From the NCBI GenBank assembly GCA_964619125.1, contig CAZUCA010000011.1, positions 4,990 through 68,989 of the forward strand: a DNA stretch of 64,000 nucleotides. Reading direction: 5' to 3'. Origin of the DNA: Owenweeksia sp964619125 (GTDB lineage Bacteria; Bacteroidota; Bacteroidia; Flavobacteriales; Schleiferiaceae). Numbering within the stretch: the stretch's first letter is position 1; every line of letters starts with the position of its first letter. The notes beneath the pieces are model-generated. The model searched no databases and was not told the DNA's origin. It saw only the letters and a program-made list of their open reading frames with translations. Below, piece by piece: positions 41,374 to 49,699 of the stretch. The position numbers and the translations under genes were made by a program.

Positions 41374-42587
41374 AGTGGGATTACCGTAAAATAGGGGCCA
41401 TTGTGGGATTATTGCTTTTCATTTTGCTGTTGGGCGTGCTTAACCAGCCGGATACCAGCTGGCAGCCCAGCTGGCACCACAACGATACCAACCCCTATGG
41501 TGGCAAGGCCTTACACCTGTTGCTGCGTGAATCTCAAGGTCAGCAAGTAGAGAGTCATTTTCGCAGTTTATACGAGGTTATCGAGCTTGATAGCAGCCTC
41601 AGGCGTGGCAGCAGCATTCTTATTGTTTGCCAGGCCCTCACTTTGCAAGACGATGATTGGCGTAGCCTGTCTGAATACGTGGCGGCAGGCCATACTGCTC
41701 TTGTGGCCAGTTCAGGATTCGAAGGAGGCTGGACCGACACCCTCGGATTGCAGACCCGCCGCTACCCTCAAACTCAGGTCGAAAGTCTGGCCGGTGAGGC
41801 ACAGGTAGATCTCGGTTTCAGTATAACGGGCTTTCCCGATACTCTCTTTGCCGTAGAACAAAGGGCGGCTTTATACCAGTTGGAAGATCAGGCTTCTTCG
41901 GCATATGGGCTTACAGACCTGGCTTACAATGATGCCGGCGGGGCGGTGTTGCGGCACTACCAGTTGGGTAGCGGTAATCTCTTCCTTTGCAGCACCCCTT
42001 TATTGCTGAGCAACTATCATTTGCTCAGGGAGGAGAGCCGTGGTTTTGCGGCGGGGCTTTTGTCTTTAATACCGGCTGGCACTGCCGTTGCTCATTTTGA
42101 GTACTATCAGTTTGGCCGCTTGCAGGCCGTTACTCCCTTCCGCTACATATTGCGCCAGCCTATGTTGCGCGCCGCTTTGTATCTGCTGTTAACAGGCATT
42201 TTGATTTATATGGTATTCGAAGCACGCCGTAAGCAGAGGGCTATTCCAGTGCTGGTAGCGCCCAAAAATGCCAGCCTCGACTTTGCCAGCACCCTGGCAC
42301 AGTTGCATTATCACACCGGAAGGAATCACAGTGGCCTGGCTCGAAAACGCCTTTTATACCTTAAAGACTTCCTTTGGCGTCGTTACCACCTGAGGGTGGA
42401 AGGCTGGAGCGAGGCTCAGGCGCAGGAAATTAAGCGGCTTAGCCATCTTACTGAAGTAGAGGCGCTGCAGCTGGTGGCGATGGCCGCGAAATCACAGGAG
42501 GGGAGTTTGTCACAAGAAGAATTGCTAATATGGGAGGGTTTGTTGCACAAGCTCTATAACCCGCAAGAGAATAATTATGGAAAATAA
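41370..42587 (+). CDS. DUF4350 domain protein
   Basis: 405 residues from a GTG start that overlaps the previous stop (GTGA). An N-terminal helix (about 9-25) is followed by an extracytoplasmic DUF4350 domain (about 30-265), with the conserved DTNPYGGKALHLLLRE (about 39-54) and GSSILIVCQAL. A second helix (about 270-292) and a helical cytoplasmic tail follow. In many bacteria this protein accompanies MoxR and DUF58 genes. The fold of the domain resembles glutamine amidotransferase-like proteins, but catalysis is not shown. It overlaps the MoxR gene by 11 bases. Confidence 0.82.
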   Translation: MKWDYRKIGAIVGLLLFILLLGVLNQPDTSWQPSWHHNDTNPYGGKALHLLLRESQGQQVESHFRSLYEVIELDSSLRRGSSILIVCQALTLQDDDWRSLSEYVAAGHTALVASSGFEGGWTDTLGLQTRRYPQTQVESLAGEAQVDLGFSITGFPDTLFAVEQRAALYQLEDQASSAYGLTDLAYNDAGGAVLRHYQLGSGNLFLCSTPLLLSNYHLLREESRGFAAGLLSLIPAGTAVAHFEYYQFGRLQAVTPFRYILRQPMLRAALYLLLTGILIYMVFEARRKQRAIPVLVAPKNASLDFASTLAQLHYHTGRNHSGLARKRLLYLKDFLWRRYHLRVEGWSEAQAQEIKRLSHLTEVEALQLVAMAAKSQEGSLSQEELLIWEGLLHKLYNPQENNYGK

Positions 42588-43566
42588 GCCTGAAGAAAAG
42601 GAATTTGAAAACCGGGTGGACCTCAGTGATCTGCAGACTGCCGTTGAAAAAATCCGCCATGCGCTGAGCGATATAGTAGTGGGTCAGCAAAAAACCATTG
42701 ACCTGATTATTGTGGCCATACTGGCAGATGGACATGTGTTGCTGGAGGGGGTGCCGGGTATTGCCAAAACGCTGATGGCAAAGCTGGTGGCCCGCAGCCT
42801 GGATGCCGACTTTGCCCGTCTGCAATTCACCCCTGACCTGATGCCGAGTGATGTGTTGGGCACATCGGCCTTTAACCTCAAGAGCTCTGAATTTGAATTC
42901 AAGCCCGGTCCCGTTTTTTCCAATATCATTTTAATCGATGAGATTAACCGCGCTCCTGCGAAAACCCAGGCTTCCCTTTTTGAGGTAATGGAAGAGCGCC
43001 AGGTAAGCATTGACGGGCAAACCTACCCGATGGAAGAACCCTACCTGGTATTGGCCACCCAAAACCCCATTGAGCAGGAGGGAACCTATCGCCTCCCTGA
43101 GGCACAGCTCGACCGCTTTTTCTTTAAAATAAGCATGGATTATCCCAGCCTCGAAGAAGAGCAGCTGATATTGGAGCGACATGCCTCTTTTGCCGGTGCC
43201 GATCCTCTTACGGCAGTAAAGCCGGTATTAAGCCCGGCGGAAATTCTGGCCTTCAGAGGTCAGGTAAATCAGCTGGTAATTGAAAAGCCGGTGCTGCATT
43301 ATATTGCCAAAATAGTGGAAGCCACCCGCCATGAGGGTTCTTTTTACCTGGGGGCTTCGCCCCGGGCTTCATTAGCCCTTCTGAGAGGAAGTCGTGCTCT
43401 GGCAGCTATTCAGGGTCGTGATTTTGTGACTCCCGAAGATGTGAAATTTCTATGCGCGCCGGTGCTGAGCCACCGCGTAATTCTCTCTGCCGAGCGCGAA
43501 ATGGAAGGCATCACGGTTGAGGAGGTAATTGAGCAACTGGTGAACCGGGTGGAAGTACCTCGCTAG
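42577..43566 (+). CDS. MoxR family AAA+ ATPase
   Basis: 329 residues with Walker A GVPGIAKT (58-65), Walker B IILIDEINRAPAKTQ (about 110-124), sensor 1 ATQNPIEQEGTYRLPEAQLDRF and an arginine-finger and lid region. MoxR ATPases act as chaperones that remodel or activate partner proteins with metal-binding or VWA-like domains, here most likely the DUF58 protein encoded 3 bases downstream. Membership of the overlapping operon with SpoIIM, DUF4129 and DUF4350 proteins places it at the envelope. Confidence 0.94.
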   Translation: MENKPEEKEFENRVDLSDLQTAVEKIRHALSDIVVGQQKTIDLIIVAILADGHVLLEGVPGIAKTLMAKLVARSLDADFARLQFTPDLMPSDVLGTSAFNLKSSEFEFKPGPVFSNIILIDEINRAPAKTQASLFEVMEERQVSIDGQTYPMEEPYLVLATQNPIEQEGTYRLPEAQLDRFFFKISMDYPSLEEEQLILERHASFAGADPLTAVKPVLSPAEILAFRGQVNQLVIEKPVLHYIAKIVEATRHEGSFYLGASPRASLALLRGSRALAAIQGRDFVTPEDVKFLCAPVLSHRVILSAEREMEGITVEEVIEQLVNRVEVPR

Positions 43567-43569
43567 TTT

Positions 43570-44895
43570 ATGCGCGGCAGGCTGTTTTTACATAAGCGTT
43601 TTTTTATGGCCGTCATCGCTGTGGCGCTGCTGATGATTTTGGCCTATGTATGGCCGGCTCTTACCGCCCTGGCCTGGGCCTCGCTGGGGCTGTTGCTGAT
43701 GTTGGCGGCGATAGATGCGTTGCAGTTGTACCGCATCCGTGATGGTCTATTTGGACGGCGGGAGACCGGTGAGAAGTTTTCCAATGGCGATGATAATCCA
43801 GTGGAAATTTTCCTCGAAAGTCGTTATCCCATACCGCTGTTTGTGGAAGTGATCGATGAACTTCCCTTTCAGTTTCAGCGGCGCGATCTGATTTTTAAGC
43901 TACAGCTACCCTCTGGTGGTCATTATAAACTACGCTATCATTTAAGGCCATTGAAGCGTGGCGAATATGAGTTCGGAGCGATCAATGTATTTGCGATGTC
44001 CTCCCTGCAACTGTTAAAGCGGCGTTATCGCTTTGAGGCAGGCCAGCATGTGGCGGTTTACCCCTCTTTCCTGCAAATGCGCCACTACGAGTTGCTGGCA
44101 GCAACCAACCAGATGCGCCATGCCGGCCTCACCAAAATCAGGCGCATAGGGCATAACCGTGAATTTGAGCAGATTGAGGAATATGTGGCCGGCGACGATA
44201 TCCGCAAGGTAAATTGGAAGGCCACTGCCCGTCGCAACCAGCTGATGGTAAATCACTACCAGGATGAGCAAAGCCAAAGTGTATACTGCCTGCTTGATAA
44301 AGGAAGGGTGATGCAAATGCCATTTAATGGCTTAAGCCTGCTCGACTATGCCATTAACGCCACCCTGGTGATCAGCAATATTGTGTGGCATAAGAACGAC
44401 CGGCCCGGCCTGCTAAGCTTTCAACACCGCCCCAGCAGTCTGGTGCCAGCTTCCTCCCGTAGCCGCCAGCTGCACCTGATCATGGAGCAGCTCTATCGTC
44501 AGAAGACCCATTATCACGAAAGTGATTTTGAGCGCTTGTACAGTTTTGTGATGCGAAAAATCAACCATCGTAGCTTGCTCCTCCTGTTCACCAACTTCGA
44601 AAGTGTACACAGCATGCGGCGCCAACTCCCTTACCTGAAGCTGCTGAGTCGCCAACACCTGCTGGTTTGCATATTTTTTGAGAATACCGAAATAGCCGAC
44701 ACCCTCAAATCGCCAGCTGGTGACCTGGAAGAAATCTACCAGAAGGGTATCGCCGAACAGTTGCTCTATGAAAAGCAGCTTATCGTAAAGGAATTGAAGA
44801 TGCACGGCATCCAGAGTGTGCTTAGCAAACCGGAGGAGCTGAGCGTGGGTGTAATTAACAAATACCTGGAGCTGAAAGCACGCGGACTGGCCTGA
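43570..44895 (+). CDS. DUF58 domain protein
   Basis: 441 residues. Two N-terminal membrane helices (about 10-30 and 33-50) are followed by a cytoplasmic DUF58 domain. The signature GDDIRKVNWKATARRNQLMVN (about 207-227) contains the charged cluster typical of the family, which is related to VWA domains. DUF58 proteins pair with MoxR ATPases and are probably their substrates. It is the last gene of the block. The gap to the convergent polysaccharide deacetylase gene is 3 bases. Confidence 0.88.
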   Translation: MRGRLFLHKRFFMAVIAVALLMILAYVWPALTALAWASLGLLLMLAAIDALQLYRIRDGLFGRRETGEKFSNGDDNPVEIFLESRYPIPLFVEVIDELPFQFQRRDLIFKLQLPSGGHYKLRYHLRPLKRGEYEFGAINVFAMSSLQLLKRRYRFEAGQHVAVYPSFLQMRHYELLAATNQMRHAGLTKIRRIGHNREFEQIEEYVAGDDIRKVNWKATARRNQLMVNHYQDEQSQSVYCLLDKGRVMQMPFNGLSLLDYAINATLVISNIVWHKNDRPGLLSFQHRPSSLVPASSRSRQLHLIMEQLYRQKTHYHESDFERLYSFVMRKINHRSLLLLFTNFESVHSMRRQLPYLKLLSRQHLLVCIFFENTEIADTLKSPAGDLEEIYQKGIAEQLLYEKQLIVKELKMHGIQSVLSKPEELSVGVINKYLELKARGLA

Positions 44896-44898
44896 ATA

Positions 44899-45522
44899 TT
44901 AAGCCACGGGCAGCGCGTCGCTATGTAATCCCAGCTCCTTCATTCGCGCCAGGGTTTTTGGCAGGGCCACTTTAAGCCGGGGAAAAGCCTTTTGGCTATC
45001 GTGAAACACAACTATAGAACCTGGCCGCAATCGTTGCCTCAAATTCTGATAGCAGCGCTCCCCATCGATCGCTGTATCAAAGTCGGCACTTATCAGGTCC
45101 CACATAATAATGCGATGGCTCTTAAGGATGCTTTGCGCTTGTTTGCGGGTAAGGCGGCCATAGGGTGGACGAAAGAGGGTGGTGGCCTGCAGTTCTTCAC
45201 TGCGGCGGAAATTTTGCAGGTAAGTGCCAGTGTCAGTTTCCCAGCCATTGGGGTGATCATAAGTGTGATTACCGATGCTATGACCCCTGGCCAGTATCAA
45301 CTCTACCAACTGTGGGTTTTGTTCTATCATCTCCCCGATCAGGAAAAAGGTGGCCTTGAAACCATAACGGTCCAGCTGCTCCAGCACCCAGGGGGTAATT
45401 TCAGGATCGGGACCATCATCGAAGGTGAGGAAGAGGCGTTGGTCCTTAACCGGCCAGTGCCAGGTGAGGCCCCGCGAAAAGAGCAGCCTCATCCACCAGG
45501 GTGATGTGATCAAATATCTCAT
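44899..45522 (-). CDS. Polysaccharide deacetylase (NodB domain)
   Basis: 207 residues, essentially one NodB domain. Metal motif TFDDGPDP (33-40), HTYDH (His86, His90), RPPYGR (about 118-123), a tryptophan region WDLISADFD and IVVFHDS (with the late catalytic His) make the five canonical motifs, so it should be an active metal-dependent deacetylase of peptidoglycan or another aminosugar polymer. No signal peptide is obvious; the first 15 residues are hydrophobic and may anchor or export it. The Asp-His-His site looks complete. It stands alone on the minus strand. Confidence 0.9.
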   Translation of the reverse strand: MRYLITSPWWMRLLFSRGLTWHWPVKDQRLFLTFDDGPDPEITPWVLEQLDRYGFKATFFLIGEMIEQNPQLVELILARGHSIGNHTYDHPNGWETDTGTYLQNFRRSEELQATTLFRPPYGRLTRKQAQSILKSHRIIMWDLISADFDTAIDGERCYQNLRQRLRPGSIVVFHDSQKAFPRLKVALPKTLARMKELGLHSDALPVA

Positions 45523-45548
45523 GCTATCAAAAATACATTTCTCCCCAA

Positions 45549-45584
45549 ATAAAAAAGATCCCGGAGCGCCCGCCCCGGGATCTT
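45549..45584 (-). terminator. Intrinsic terminator after the DUF2723 gene
   Basis: AAGATCCCGG (45555-45564) pairs perfectly with CCGGGATCTT (45575-45584) around a 10-nt loop. On the minus strand it is followed by a T-run from the plus-strand A-run 45551-45556. It separates the DUF2723 and deacetylase genes. Confidence 0.85.
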
Positions 45585-45615
45585 CTGCTAAAATTAATGG
45601 AACCCTAGCCTGGCA

Positions 45616-48600
45616 TTACATCATTCCCGCCGCTCGCATCGTGTTTTGGAAGCGTTGGTAGAACTCGTTGTTCTGAGGCTGGCTTTGGCTGCCAGGGCCG
45701 TATTTGGTTTTGATGTTTACCAGAAACTGATAGTACTGCGAGGCGGTGGTCATCTCTGACTTCACCTTGTCGCGATCGTCTCCTTTAAACTGGGCGTAAT
45801 AGGCAATCTGCTCATCGAGGCGATCGGCAAAGAGGTTTACCAGTTCATCCCCCTTTTCAGTGGCGCCGGCTTTGTAGTATGCCTCCATGATGCCAAAGAT
45901 GAAGTAGTTAAACTCAAACTTCGATTCTGGCATTATTTCCATAGCGCGGTCAAGTACGGCAATGGCCTTGTCGTTCTTGCCTTCATCAGTCAGGCCGTTG
46001 GCCAGGCGTCCGAAAGAATTCCTCAGGTTGTAGGATACCCGGCGGTTGGTTTCATCAAGGTATACCCCTTCCTTACCCATATTGCCATATTCAAACTTCT
46101 CCATCAGGTTGTTGTACATCAGGTCGGTGTTTACTGTACCGTAGTCAACAGAGCCTTTACTGCTCGGGGTGCGAATAGGGATAAAGCGATAGGCCAGTCC
46201 GTCGAGGCGGAAATAATCGTTGAGCCAGAAGAAAGACTTAGGGTTATTCCCTACGGTTACACTAAAGTAAATAGGGCGGCTCCAGTCATTGTTGGCGATG
46301 AGGTCAACTACCATCATGTCGCGCTTGCTCAGGATATTGCCACCCAGGTCCCAGTCAATGTAAGGCAGTATTTCACCAGCACGTTCTTCCGCCACCACGC
46401 CCTCGCTAATTACCTTATCGCGGTCAATATTGATGCGAAGCTTCTTCACCGGGTAGTAGCTGAGATTTTTACCCTGGTAATTGAAAGTGGAAGCTTTATC
46501 GTTTTTAATCCACTTTACCAGGTCTTCCGCTTTCCAGCGCTGACCTTTAAAGCGGGGATCCTCGCGGTAGTAAAGCACGTCACGGGTACCCTGCTTGTAC
46601 TGGTCGTGGGTGATGGTAAAGGGTACCGGCTCGGCCTCGTAGGCAGCGCGATTCATCTGGTCAATATACCAATCGGTATTCAGGAGGCTGAGGTTTACCA
46701 CCCTTACATCGGTACGATAGCCTTCCACTTCCTGGATATACCACAGGGGGAAAGTGTCGTTGTCGCCATTGGTAAAAAGAATGGCATTAGGTTCACATGA
46801 ATCCAGGTAGGCCTTGGCAATGTCGCGCGCTACATAGCGATCACTGCGATCATGGTCATCCCAGTTCTGGGCGGCCATTACCCCGGGAACCAGGGCTATC
46901 AGCAGTACACTTACGCCCAGGGCTATCGCCGATGAGCTGGCCTTTTTGGCAATTAACTCATAAACCACCTGTGCGCCCAGGCCTATCCAGATGGCGAAGG
47001 CATAGAAGGAACCTACAAAGGCATAGTCGCGCTCACGCGGTTCAAAAGGCTTGTGGTTGGTGTAAATAACAATGGCTATACCGGTGAGCAGGAAAAACAA
47101 GCTCACTACCCAGGCATCCTTCCAGTCTTTCATGTAGTGGTATACCAGGCCAATAATCCCAAGGATAAAAGGCAGGTAGTAATAGTGGTTGCGGGCGGGG
47201 TTGGTCCGCATATGGTAGGGCAGGTTATCCTGTGGCCCCAGGCGCATTTCGTCGAGAAACTTGACCCCGCTCAGCCAGTTGCCCTTGGTGTATTCATAGC
47301 GATGTTGCTCGTCGTTTTGGCGGCCGGCAAAGTTCCACATAAAGTAGCGCCACCACATATGACCAATCTGGTAATTCATAAAGAAGCCGAAGTGCTGGCT
47401 GAAGCTGGGGCGCTTATTGTCGTTGCGCAGATTCATAATCTGCTTGTAATTGCGCACGTGGCCGGGGTCGTCACTCCACATTCTCGGGAAGAAGCCGGTG
47501 TAGTCTTCATCAAAGTTGCGGATGCTGGCTTTGCGATCGTCGCTGATCACATATTTACCGGCTTCATCATCGCGTTCGTAAATGGGGTCACCGTCAATAA
47601 AAGGCTCCCGCTTGTCGAGAGGCGCGTTAAATGACTGTCCGTACATTACCGGCCAGTCACCGTACTGCTCGCGGTTGTAGTAAGCCAATAGTGAAAGTGC
47701 ATCTTCAGGGTTGTTTTCGTCAATGGGAGTGTTGGCATTACTGCGGATGGCCAGGGTAATGAAAGTGGAGTAGCCCAGCAGTACAAAGAGTACCGACAGG
47801 ATCATGGTATTCCACAGCGGCTTTTCCTTTTTACGGGTGTACACCAGGCCAAAACCAAAGGCAGCAGTAAGCAGCAGTACGGTAAAGATGGTGCCCGAGT
47901 TGAAGGGCATCCCCAGGGTGTTTACCATAAAGATCTCCAGCTTGCCAAACATGTTCAGTACCAATGGAATAATCAGAGCAAACACAATACCCAGTACCAA
48001 TACCGAAATAACATTGTACATAATGAATTTGCGGCGGTTGATATCTGCATCCTTTTTAAAGAAATAGATCATCACAATGGCCGGAATGGTAAGGAACACC
48101 AGGATGTGCACCCCGATAGACAGACCGGTCATATACGCGATAAACACCAACCAGCGGTTGGCGGTGGGGCTGTGCCCCGCTTCCTGCTCCCATTTGAGAA
48201 TGGCCCAAAAGGCGATGGCAGTAAATAAGGATGACATGGCGTATACCTCACCCTCGGTGGCTGAAAACCAAAAGCTGTCGCTGAAGGTGTAGGCCAGTGA
48301 TCCTACCAGCCCGGCTCCGAAGATGGAGATCATGCGGCCCGAATTCATCTCGCCGAAGTGGCGCGAAAATTTAAGGCCCAGCGCAGTAATAGTCCAGAAG
48401 AGGAAAAGAATGGTAAAGGCGCTGCTCAGGGCCGAGACCATATTCACCATCAGGGCCTGGTTTTCTACATTGCCAAAGGCCAACTGTGATAATACGTTAC
48501 CGGTTAATTGAAAGAGTGGGGCACCGGGAGGGTGGCCTACCTGCAGCTTTACGGCAGTGGCAATATACTCGCCACAATCCCAGAAACTGGCGGTGGGCTC

Positions 48601-48684
48601 AATGGTAAGTAGGTACGTTGTGGCCGCAATGGCAAATACCAGCCACCCGATCAGGTTGTTAATTGTCTTGTAGTTAGCCTGCAT
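45616..48684 (-). CDS. DUF2723 membrane protein, GT-C glycosyltransferase-like
   Basis: 1022 residues. The N-terminal 280 residues carry about eight to ten membrane helices with the DUF2723 start LTIEPTASFWDCGEYIATAVKL and GHPPGAPLFQLTG, which carries the acidic pair expected of GT-C enzymes (protein O-mannosyltransferase-like). A middle region has more helices, and the last 400 residues are soluble with TPR-like helices (about 885-960). It probably glycosylates secreted or lipid substrates from a polyprenyl-linked sugar at the outer face of the inner membrane, but no enzymatic proof is seen. A TTG-N17-TAAATTCG promoter precedes it. Confidence 0.85.
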   Translation of the reverse strand: MQANYKTINNLIGWLVFAIAATTYLLTIEPTASFWDCGEYIATAVKLQVGHPPGAPLFQLTGNVLSQLAFGNVENQALMVNMVSALSSAFTILFLFWTITALGLKFSRHFGEMNSGRMISIFGAGLVGSLAYTFSDSFWFSATEGEVYAMSSLFTAIAFWAILKWEQEAGHSPTANRWLVFIAYMTGLSIGVHILVFLTIPAIVMIYFFKKDADINRRKFIMYNVISVLVLGIVFALIIPLVLNMFGKLEIFMVNTLGMPFNSGTIFTVLLLTAAFGFGLVYTRKKEKPLWNTMILSVLFVLLGYSTFITLAIRSNANTPIDENNPEDALSLLAYYNREQYGDWPVMYGQSFNAPLDKREPFIDGDPIYERDDEAGKYVISDDRKASIRNFDEDYTGFFPRMWSDDPGHVRNYKQIMNLRNDNKRPSFSQHFGFFMNYQIGHMWWRYFMWNFAGRQNDEQHRYEYTKGNWLSGVKFLDEMRLGPQDNLPYHMRTNPARNHYYYLPFILGIIGLVYHYMKDWKDAWVVSLFFLLTGIAIVIYTNHKPFEPRERDYAFVGSFYAFAIWIGLGAQVVYELIAKKASSSAIALGVSVLLIALVPGVMAAQNWDDHDRSDRYVARDIAKAYLDSCEPNAILFTNGDNDTFPLWYIQEVEGYRTDVRVVNLSLLNTDWYIDQMNRAAYEAEPVPFTITHDQYKQGTRDVLYYREDPRFKGQRWKAEDLVKWIKNDKASTFNYQGKNLSYYPVKKLRINIDRDKVISEGVVAEERAGEILPYIDWDLGGNILSKRDMMVVDLIANNDWSRPIYFSVTVGNNPKSFFWLNDYFRLDGLAYRFIPIRTPSSKGSVDYGTVNTDLMYNNLMEKFEYGNMGKEGVYLDETNRRVSYNLRNSFGRLANGLTDEGKNDKAIAVLDRAMEIMPESKFEFNYFIFGIMEAYYKAGATEKGDELVNLFADRLDEQIAYYAQFKGDDRDKVKSEMTTASQYYQFLVNIKTKYGPGSQSQPQNNEFYQRFQNTMRAAGMM

Positions 48685-48707
48685 CAGCGTGAATTTTAGT
48701 CAGGAGG

Positions 48708-48735
48708 CGAATTTATAAAAATATGCATACCACAA
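48708..48735 (-). promoter_or_regulatory. Bacteroidota-type promoter for the DUF2723 gene
   Basis: On the minus strand TTG (48733-48735) lies 17 bases before TAAATTCG (48708-48715), the TTG-N17-TAnnTTTG spacing described for Flavobacterium, with one mismatch (TTCG for TTTG). The ATG follows 23 bases later. Confidence 0.6.
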
Positions 48736-48843
48736 TTCTGAAAGTATTGTTAAAGACAGGCCGCCATTTGAGGCTTTTATGAAAGTGTTAACAGCCAGTC
48801 GTGACCGGGAGGATGATGAGTGTAATATTTTTCAGGATTAATG

Positions 48844-48874
48844 TTTGTGCAGAATGAAAAGTGTTTTAAATTTG
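48844..48874 (+). promoter_or_regulatory. Promoter of the tRNA-Gln gene
   Basis: TTTG (48844-48847) and a perfect TAAATTTG (48867-48874) are 19 bases apart, a full Bacteroidota -33/-7 pair. Transcription would start about 10 bases before the tRNA 5' end (48893). Confidence 0.75.
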
Positions 48875-48892
48875 CAGCCCGATTTTCGATGA

Positions 48893-48964
48893 TGCCCCAT
48901 CGTCTAATTGGCAGGACAGCTGATTTTGGTTCAGTCAGTCTAGGTTCGAGTCCTAGTGGGGCAA
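48893..48964 (+). tRNA. tRNA-Gln, anticodon TTG
   Basis: 72 bases folding as a cloverleaf. The acceptor stem TGCCCCA (48893-48899) pairs with TGGGGCA (48957-48963) with discriminator A. The anticodon arm GCTGA-TTTTGGT-TCAGT has TTG in the loop (34-36), and the T-arm CTAGG-TTCGAGT-CCTAG is perfect. The anticodon TTG reads CAA and CAG glutamine codons. CCA is not encoded. It has a strong promoter upstream and a terminator 7 bases downstream, so it is a single-gene unit. Confidence 0.97.
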
Positions 48965-48970
48965 CTTACA

Positions 48971-49000
48971 AACCCGAAGTTATGCGCTTCGGGTTTTTTT
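48971..49000 (+). terminator. Intrinsic terminator of tRNA-Gln
   Basis: AACCCGAAG (48971-48979) pairs with CTTCGGGTT (48987-48995) around a 7-nt loop, followed by seven T (48994-49000). Confidence 0.88.
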
Positions 49001-49303
49001 GTGCCTTAAATTCACGGGTTCAGCCCTTTAATCCCCCAGTTGAGGTAATTTTATTCCTACAAAAAGCTCCCTTTGAGCTTATCTTGCTCTTCTGTCAAAA
49101 TTGCTGGGAAGCCCCCAACATGGACAAAGCAGCATAGTGAGATGCTAATTTTCAGAAGCTTGAATAAAGAGTTATTACCGGTAGTGCCTGACCGACTGCC
49201 AGCTCGATGGTAGGAACTATATTTTTTGACCGCCGTAATATGCTTCTTACGAATATTAAATATTCGTTTATGAAATTTACCGCTGACAACGCAACACCCT
49301 AAA
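49001..49303. other. 303-base intergenic stretch
   Basis: No convincing coding frame is seen on either strand. The only notable element is the 19-base palindrome at 49249-49267, listed separately. The rest is AT-rich, without repeats. Confidence 0.6.
49249..49267. promoter_or_regulatory. 19-base perfect palindrome upstream of an unknown gene
   Basis: ACGAATATT-A-AATATTCGT, two 9-base arms around a single central base, 37 bases before the ATG at 49304. Its odd length and AT content fit an operator for a dimeric repressor; no protein is assigned. Confidence 0.5.
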
Positions 49304-49639
49304 ATGAAAAGGATTGTAGATAAAATTGAAGGCATCAAATCCCGCCTTCAGGAAGTGAATGACCCTGATGAGTTAGTCAATCTTGCCGGTGAAGTTTATC
49401 AAATGACCTCACAGCAATATATCCGTGCAGATCGTTTTTCTACCGGTCCCTCAGAATTCAAATCTAATTTTCGCTTTAAATCCCTCCATCACCTGGAATA
49501 CCTGGTGCAGGATGGTCAGCGCATCGTTGAGGAAACAGGTGTGGATAGCTTCCGCTCCGAAGTTACTACCGCACTCAACCTGGTGCTGGTGGTGCTGGAA
49601 GACGATGCCACCATGGCTGATCTGAGTAATATAGCTTAG
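49304..49639 (+). CDS. Small helical protein of unknown function
   Basis: 111 residues, acidic and probably all-helical (RIVDKIEGIKSRLQEV, DELVNLAGEVYQMTSQQ, SLHHLEYLVQDGQRIVEE). It has no signal peptide, no membrane segment and no recognised motif. The start ATG is preceded by the 19-base palindrome. I do not recognise the family. The next gene is behind its own promoter box, so it is probably transcribed alone. Confidence 0.6.
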   Translation: MKRIVDKIEGIKSRLQEVNDPDELVNLAGEVYQMTSQQYIRADRFSTGPSEFKSNFRFKSLHHLEYLVQDGQRIVEETGVDSFRSEVTTALNLVLVVLEDDATMADLSNIA

Positions 49640-49672
49640 CCCGCTGAGGAGAGTAGCCTGAACATAATATGT

Positions 49673-49680
49673 TAAATTTG
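49673..49680 (+). promoter_or_regulatory. Candidate -7 element for the sugar dehydrogenase-like gene
   Basis: TAAATTTG, a perfect TAnnTTTG, 19 bases before the ATG at 49700. No TTG is seen at the -33 position. Confidence 0.45.
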
Positions 49681-49699
49681 GTAGAGCCATTATCTAATA

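Noticed and set aside
47053..47634. 193-codon plus-strand frame inside the DUF2723 gene
   Set aside because: The opposite-strand DUF2723 frame is long and has clear motifs; the plus-strand frame has none.
48841..49137. Open frame of 98 codons across the tRNA-Gln gene
   Set aside because: It covers the tRNA promoter, the tRNA and its terminator. No protein-like features.
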